Shown here: piece by piece, positions 6,713-10,193 of the stretch
Position numbering within the stretch: position 1 is the first letter of the stretch
Layout of the letters: the number at the start of each line of letters is the position of its first letter
Assembly: GCA_046727715.1 (NCBI GenBank)
Contig: JBKPDC010000171.1
Coordinates: forward strand, 1 to 10,193
Direction of reading: 5' to 3'
DNA length: 10,193 nt
Origin: CAVQLX01 sp046727715
GTDB taxonomy: Bacteria > Desulfobacterota > Binatia > DP-6
The notes under the pieces: model-generated
What the model saw: only the letters and a program-made list of their open reading frames with translations
What the model was told of the DNA's origin: nothing
Databases searched by the model: none
Program-made: the position numbers and the translations under genes

Positions 6713-8110
6713 GTGACACACTCGCAGCGGAGTGGGATCCTCTACCTCGCGTTCGTCGGGCTGCCGCTCGCCGCGCTGGTCGTCGTCCTGCGTCGCGGCC
6801 AGGGGCTGTCGGCGCCTCCGACCGCCGCGACGGCGGCATCGCCGGCTTCCACGGGTGCTGCTCCCGATCTGCTGCTCCTGCTGGCCCAGATCGTCGTCGT
6901 GCTGGGGACGGCGGCCGTCGCGGGCAGGATCATGCGCGCGGCGCGCCAGCCGCGCGTGGTGGGCGAGATGGTCGCCGGCCTCGTCCTCGGGCCCTCGGTG
7001 CTGGGTGCGCTGCTGCCAGGCGTATCGGCCATCCTCTTCCCGCCCGCGAGCCTCGGGTTCTTCGGCGCCCTCAGTCAGATCGGGCTCCTCCTGTTCATGT
7101 TCCTCGTCGGACTCGAGCTCGACCTGCGCGTCCTGCGCGAGCGCGGCCACCTCGCGGTCCTGACCAGCCACGCCAGCATCACGGCGCCGTTCCTCCTCGG
7201 GACGGCGCTGGCGCTGCTGCTCTATCCCCGCCTGTCTCACGCGGCGGTGAGCTTCACAGGGTTCGCGCTCTTCCTGGGGGCGGCCATGAGCGTCACGGCG
7301 TTCCCGGTCCTGGCCCGCATTCTCGCAGAGCGCGGCCTGGTGCGCACTCGACTCGGCGCGGTGGCGCTCGCCTGCGCCGCCGTCGACGACGTCACCGCGT
7401 GGTGCATCCTGGCGGTAGTGGTGGTGATCGTCCGCGCCGCGTCCCCGCCGGTACCGCTCTGGCTCACCGTGGGGGGCACCGTCGCATACGGCGCCTTCAT
7501 GATCACGGTCGGGCGCCGCGCGCTGCTGGCGCTCACCCGCAGGGCCACCCTGGCTGACGCGTCTGGCCAGGGCCTGGGCGCCGCGGTCGTCCTGCTCGTG
7601 CTCGGTTCCGCCTGGATCACGGAACGGCTGGGCGTGCACGCGCTCTTCGGCGCGTTCCTGGCAGGCGCCGTCATGCCGCGCGATCCCCGCCTGGTGAGGG
7701 ACGTGCGGGACCGCTTCGGAGACCTCGTGGTCGTGCTCTTCCTGCCGCTCTTCTTCGCGTTCACGGGGCTCCGGACCCGCATCGACCTGATCCGCGGCGC
7801 GGAGCTCTGGGGCTGGTGCGCGCTCATCGTCGTGGTCGCGATCGCCGGCAAGGTCGGCGGCTCTGCCGTTGCGGCACGCGCGGGTGGCATGTCGTGGCGG
7901 GAGGCCACGGCACTCGGCCTGCTGCTGAACACGCGCGGCCTGATGGAGCTCGTCATCCTCAACGTCGGGCTCGACATCGGAGTCATCTCGCCAGAGCTGT
8001 TCGCGATGCTGGTGGTGATGGCGCTCGCCACCACCCTCATGACCACGCCCCTCCTGTCCTGGGTGTCACCGGCGACGGTCGGTGAGCAGTCTGTCCAGCC
8101 GCGATCCTGA
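6713..8110 (+). CDS. Cation:proton antiporter, CPA2 (KefB/NapA/CHX-like) family
   Basis: A 465-residue polytopic membrane protein expected to exchange Na+ or K+ for H+. Recognisable family segments are RQPRVVGEMVAGLVLGPSVLG, FMFLVGLELDL, AMSVTAFPVLARIL, AAVDDVTAW (acidic pair D225-D226, the likely ion-binding aspartates), GVHALFGAFLAGAVMPR, FFAFTGLRT and NTRGLMELVILN. The last is common in Kef and plant CHX relatives. An extra N-terminal helix (about residues 9-26) precedes an Ala/Pro/Ser/Thr-rich linker (about 32-50), and then the antiporter core begins. No KTN/TrkA-N regulatory domain is attached. GTG 6713 is chosen because GGAGG (6698-6702) lies 10 bases upstream; GTG 6689, overlapping the preceding stop, is an alternative adding 8 residues. 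Ion specificity is unknown. Confidence 0.9.
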   Translation: MTHSQRSGILYLAFVGLPLAALVVVLRRGQGLSAPPTAATAASPASTGAAPDLLLLLAQIVVVLGTAAVAGRIMRAARQPRVVGEMVAGLVLGPSVLGALLPGVSAILFPPASLGFFGALSQIGLLLFMFLVGLELDLRVLRERGHLAVLTSHASITAPFLLGTALALLLYPRLSHAAVSFTGFALFLGAAMSVTAFPVLARILAERGLVRTRLGAVALACAAVDDVTAWCILAVVVVIVRAASPPVPLWLTVGGTVAYGAFMITVGRRALLALTRRATLADASGQGLGAAVVLLVLGSAWITERLGVHALFGAFLAGAVMPRDPRLVRDVRDRFGDLVVVLFLPLFFAFTGLRTRIDLIRGAELWGWCALIVVVAIAGKVGGSAVAARAGGMSWREATALGLLLNTRGLMELVILNVGLDIGVISPELFAMLVVMALATTLMTTPLLSWVSPATVGEQSVQPRS

Positions 8111-8164
8111 CACGGCGCCGAGCGCCGCTTGCGCGGGCCAGAGCGGCACGGTAGCCGTCCCGGG

Positions 8165-8809
8165 ATGCTTCGCCGCTCCGCGCTCATCTTGACGGCACTC
8201 GCTCTCGCCGTGCCCGCGCACGCCGACGCCCTCCGCGATGCGCTCGACCGCCTGCAACGGCGGTACGACGACACGCGCACGATGCAGGCCGACTTCCGCC
8301 AGATCGTCGAATCGAAGACCCTGGCCGGCACCCTCGAGACGAAGGGCAAGGTCGCCTTCGAGAAGCCGAACCGCATGCGGTGGGACTACGACCCGCCCGA
8401 TGCACAGACCATCGTGGGCGACGGCGAGACGCTCTGGATCTACCAGCCCGATCTGAAGCAGGTGATCAAGGCGCCGCTGGGCCAGGCGTTCCAGTCGGGC
8501 ACGCCCGTCACGTTTCTCGCCGGGCTCGGCAAGGTCGAGCGCGACTTCCATGCCGACCTCGTCAGCAACGAGCCCGAGCAGTGGGTGCTCAAGCTGCTCC
8601 CGAAGCAGACGGACACGGGGGTCGGCACGCTCGAGCTGGGCGTCCGGAAGTCCGACGCCAGCGTCGCGGAGGCGAAGATCACCGACGCCGCCGGCACCAC
8701 GACGCGCATCCTGTTCTCGGGCGAACGGCGCAACGTGACCCTCGCGCCCGGCCTCTTCCGCTTCGCCCCGCCCCCCGGGGTTGACGTCGTGAAGCCCCCG
8801 ACCTATTGA
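8165..8809 (+). CDS. lolA: Outer-membrane lipoprotein carrier protein LolA
   Basis: A 214-residue periplasmic chaperone that receives lipoproteins from the LolCDE transporter and carries them to the outer membrane. A signal peptide is clear: MLRR, a hydrophobic stretch, then PAHA with predicted signal peptidase I cleavage after A20. The mature part shows LolA features: MQADFRQIVESKTLAGTL, GKVAFEKPNRMRWDY, IVGDGETLWIYQPDLKQV and a terminal FRFAPPPGVDVV. Size matches E. coli LolA (203). ATG 8165 is preferred over an upstream in-frame GTG (8129) because it gives a proper signal peptide at the N-terminus; no strong Shine-Dalgarno is visible. In E. coli lolA directly follows ftsK; here two transporters lie between. 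The gene implies a diderm cell. yajQ starts 11 bases after its stop. Confidence 0.94.
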   Translation: MLRRSALILTALALAVPAHADALRDALDRLQRRYDDTRTMQADFRQIVESKTLAGTLETKGKVAFEKPNRMRWDYDPPDAQTIVGDGETLWIYQPDLKQVIKAPLGQAFQSGTPVTFLAGLGKVERDFHADLVSNEPEQWVLKLLPKQTDTGVGTLELGVRKSDASVAEAKITDAAGTTTRILFSGERRNVTLAPGLFRFAPPPGVDVVKPPTY

Positions 8810-8820
8810 GCCCGCCCCCG

Positions 8821-9306
8821 ATGCCGTCGTTCGACGTGGTGTGCAGGCTCGACCTCCAGGAGGTCGACAACGCGATCAATCAGACGCTGAAGGAGGTCAG
8901 CCAGCGCTTCGACTTCAAGGGCACCCCCACCGAGGTGCGGCGCGAGGGGCATGCCATCCACCTGCGTTCCGCCGACGACTTCAAGGTGCGTGCGCTGGCC
9001 GACATCCTGCGCGAGAAGCTCGCACGCCGGCAGGTGCCGCTGAAGGCCTTGCGCGAGCGGCCCATCGAGCCCGGGCCCGCCGGCAGCGCCAAACAGCAAC
9101 TCGATCTGCAAGAGGGCATCGAGACCGACAAGGCACGCGAGATCGTCAAGCTGATCAAGGACAAGAAGCTCAAGGTCCAGGCCGCCATCCAGGGCGACCA
9201 GGTGCGCGTCTCCGGCAAGAAGCGTGACGATCTCCAGATCGTGACCAAGCTGCTGCGCGACCGCGACCTGGGGATCGCCATGCAGTTCGTCAACTTCAGG
9301 GACTGA
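8821..9306 (+). CDS. yajQ: YajQ-family nucleotide-binding protein
   Basis: A 161-residue protein with the full YajQ pattern: it starts MPSFDVVCRLDLQEVDNAIN, then RFDFKGT, then KQQLDLQEGIETDKAREIVKLI, and ends RDLGIAMQFVNFRD. Length equals the family norm (E. coli 163). YajQ folds as two ferredoxin-like domains and binds nucleotides or nucleic acid. A Xanthomonas relative is a cyclic-di-GMP effector acting with a transcription factor; whether this one binds cyclic-di-GMP cannot be told from sequence. ATG 8821 is chosen over an in-frame TTG at 8806 because YajQ proteins begin MPSFD. It is probably cotranscribed with lolA. Codon use resembles its neighbours. Confidence 0.96.
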   Translation: MPSFDVVCRLDLQEVDNAINQTLKEVSQRFDFKGTPTEVRREGHAIHLRSADDFKVRALADILREKLARRQVPLKALRERPIEPGPAGSAKQQLDLQEGIETDKAREIVKLIKDKKLKVQAAIQGDQVRVSGKKRDDLQIVTKLLRDRDLGIAMQFVNFRD

Positions 9307-9311
9307 TTCCC

Positions 9312-9646
9312 GTGGAGTCGCGGCGCCGCGTGCACGTTCTCACCCTCGGCTGTCCGAAGAACCAGGCGGACGCCGTCGGCGGTGGGAGCGCGTCATGGCG
9401 ACGCAGGCGCGCGTGACCGCGCGGTGCGCCCGCGCACAGGTCGGGCGCTTGATCGAGGTGCTCGTCGAGGGGGAGGGATGACGGCCGGGAACGCCCGTCG
9501 GGCGCAGCGGGGACCAGGCGCCGGAGATCGACAGCGTCGTTCATCTGCGCGGCGATGCTGCCCCGGGTACTCTGGTGCTTGCCAAAATCACGGATGCCGA
9601 TACGTACGATCTGCACGGCGAGATCCGTCCCCTCGGACGCCGTTGA
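9312..9646 (+). pseudogene. rimO: Internally deleted remnant of ribosomal protein S12 methylthiotransferase RimO
   Basis: Intact RimO (about 440 residues) is a radical-SAM enzyme that methylthiolates an aspartate of ribosomal protein S12. Here only its ends survive. From GTG 9312 the frame reads VESRRRVHVLTLGCPKNQAD, the RimO N-terminus with the first cluster cysteine in GCPKN. Around 9370-9380 the match jumps to the C-terminal part in another frame: RRWERVMATQARVTAR, then AQVGRLIEVLVEGEG, then after an in-frame TGA (9479-9481) QAPEIDSVVHLRG and LAKITDADTYDLHGEI, ending at TGA 9644-9646. These match the end of the radical-SAM region and the TRAM domain (E. coli: ADAPEIDGAVYLNG, ADEYDLWG). About 330 codons, including the CxxxCxxC cluster motif, are missing, so no RimO activity is possible. 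It starts 5 bases after yajQ. An assembly error is the main alternative. Confidence 0.85.
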
Positions 9647-9671
9647 CACGATTGGGGCCAGGCTCTAGATT
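9643..9671 (+). promoter_or_regulatory. Predicted sigma70 promoter of the DksA-family gene
   Basis: TTGACA (9643-9648, a perfect -35 match) and TAGATT (9666-9671, 4/6 to the -10 consensus) are separated by 17 bases. The -35 overlaps the final TGA of the rimO remnant. Transcription would start near 9678, about 24 bases before the ATG, leaving room for the ribosome-binding site AAGGGGG (9688-9694). It suggests the regulator is expressed independently of the upstream genes. Pattern match only. Confidence 0.6.
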
Positions 9672-9701
9672 GCCGCCCCCGCTGGGGAAGGGGGTGCACG
9701 G

Positions 9702-10127
9702 ATGCGCAAGGCGTTTCTCAAGAAATCCCGCGAGACCTTGGAAGAGATGCGCGCGCAGCTCCTCCGCAACGTCCAGCAGGACCTGAACGAGGTCCGCGAC
9801 GCGAGCAAGGATGAGGGCATGGACACCTATGACCTCGCCAGCGATGCACGCGACAAGGAAATCAACCTCATCCTCGGCGATCGCGACCGGGAGAAGGCGC
9901 AGGCCATCGACGAGGCCCTCGGCCGCGTCGCTGACGGGTCCTATGGCATCTGCGAGAGCTGCGAGGGCGACATCGCCGAGGCCAGGCTGCAGGCCCTGCC
10001 GTTCACGCGTCTCTGCGTCAACTGCCAGGCGGAGCGCGAGCGCGAGCTCAAGATGAATCGGCGCTTCGAGGAAGACCGCAGCTTCCGGCGTCTGTCGACC
10101 AGCGACGGCGAGGACGAGGGGACCTAA
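9702..10127 (+). CDS. DksA/TraR-family zinc-finger transcription regulator
   Basis: A 141-residue protein of the DksA type, which acts in the secondary channel of RNA polymerase, usually together with ppGpp, to retune transcription of rRNA and amino-acid genes. Residues 1-75 form a charged helical hairpin (predicted coiled coil) with a DxxDxA tip, D41-T-Y-D44-L-A46, as in E. coli DksA. The zinc finger is complete: C84-x2-C87-x17-C105-x2-C108 (YGICESC and LCVNC). A charged tail follows and ends GEDEGT. The ATG is supported by AAGGGGG (9688-9694), 7 bases upstream. Length is close to E. coli DksA (151). High-GC genomes often carry several paralogues, so equivalence to E. coli dksA itself is unproven and no symbol is assigned. 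It has its own promoter and is followed by a hairpin. Confidence 0.92.
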   Translation: MRKAFLKKSRETLEEMRAQLLRNVQQDLNEVRDASKDEGMDTYDLASDARDKEINLILGDRDREKAQAIDEALGRVADGSYGICESCEGDIAEARLQALPFTRLCVNCQAERERELKMNRRFEEDRSFRRLSTSDGEDEGT

Positions 10128-10129
10128 AG

Positions 10130-10156
10130 CCGACCCGAGAGGCAGTCCCGGGTCGG
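10130..10156. terminator. Predicted intrinsic (possibly bidirectional) terminator
   Basis: A perfect 8-bp inverted repeat, CCGACCCG (10130-10137) and CGGGTCGG (10149-10156), with an 11-base loop, starts 3 bases after the TAA of the DksA-family gene. The T tract is poor on the plus strand (TCT) and slightly better on the minus strand (CTTTA). It may therefore stop transcription from both sides at a convergent junction. Confidence 0.5.
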
Positions 10157-10157
10157 T

Positions 10158-10193
10158 CTAGACGTGCCAGCCGCGGAGCGCCGCAGCGACGAG
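10158..10193 (-). CDS. Possible C-terminal codons of a converging minus-strand gene
   Basis: On the minus strand the frame entering from base 10193 reads LVAALRGWHV and stops at TAG (10158-10160 in plus coordinates), directly beside the hairpin. This is consistent with a gene that converges on the DksA-family gene and shares its terminator. Eleven codons are far too few to name a product, and the frame could be open by chance in such GC-rich DNA. Confidence 0.25.
   Translation of the reverse strand, partial: LVAAALRGWHV

Noticed and set aside
9479..9481. Selenocysteine or programmed read-through at the rimO TGA
   Set aside because: No RimO uses selenocysteine here, no convincing recoding hairpin is seen just downstream, and the enzyme already lacks its catalytic domain.
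9382..9786. An open frame of 134 codons spanning the rimO remnant and the start of the DksA-family gene
   Set aside because: It runs in a third frame, has Arg/Ser/Pro-rich content and no homology, and crosses the promoter and ribosome-binding site of the real gene.

Overview
This window is ordinary chromosomal DNA from a high-GC, diderm (Gram-negative type) bacterium. Strong G/C preference at third codon positions leaves long spurious open frames on the antisense strand. A LolA lipoprotein carrier together with RNase J, FtsK, YajQ and a DksA-type regulator in a row suggests a lineage from the former Deltaproteobacteria and relatives (for example Binatota, Myxococcota or Desulfobacterota). That placement is inferred from gene content and order; no marker was searched.

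Layout: (1) 1-155, the tail of a plus-strand Uma2-family gene. (2) 162-587, ssb on the minus strand, converging on the Uma2 tail with 6 bases between stop codons. (3) 588-787, a 200-base divergent region with a plausible sigma70 promoter facing each way. (4) 788-9306, a tightly packed plus-strand series: plsC-type acyltransferase, RNase J, FtsK/SpoIIIE translocase, MFS transporter, CPA2-type cation/proton antiporter, lolA, yajQ. Several junctions overlap (GTGA stop/start overlaps, and a TTG start inside the end of ftsK), which suggests cotranscription and translational coupling. (5) 9312-9646, the wreck of a rimO gene: its first ~20 codons joined to its last ~90, with the radical-SAM core missing, a frame change at the joint and an internal TGA. 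(6) 9643-10127, a DksA/TraR-type zinc-finger regulator with its own near-consensus promoter, whose -35 overlaps the rimO stop codon. (7) 10130-10193, a hairpin terminator and possibly the last codons of a converging minus-strand gene.

The genes serve housekeeping functions: phospholipid synthesis, RNA decay, chromosome segregation at division, lipoprotein transport to the outer membrane, ion/solute transport, and transcription control. I see no mobile element, CRISPR array, tRNA, rRNA or defence system, and nothing that amounts to a new multi-gene system. The best anomaly is the internally deleted rimO. The next is the pair of membrane transporter genes lying between ftsK and lolA, which are adjacent in Escherichia coli.
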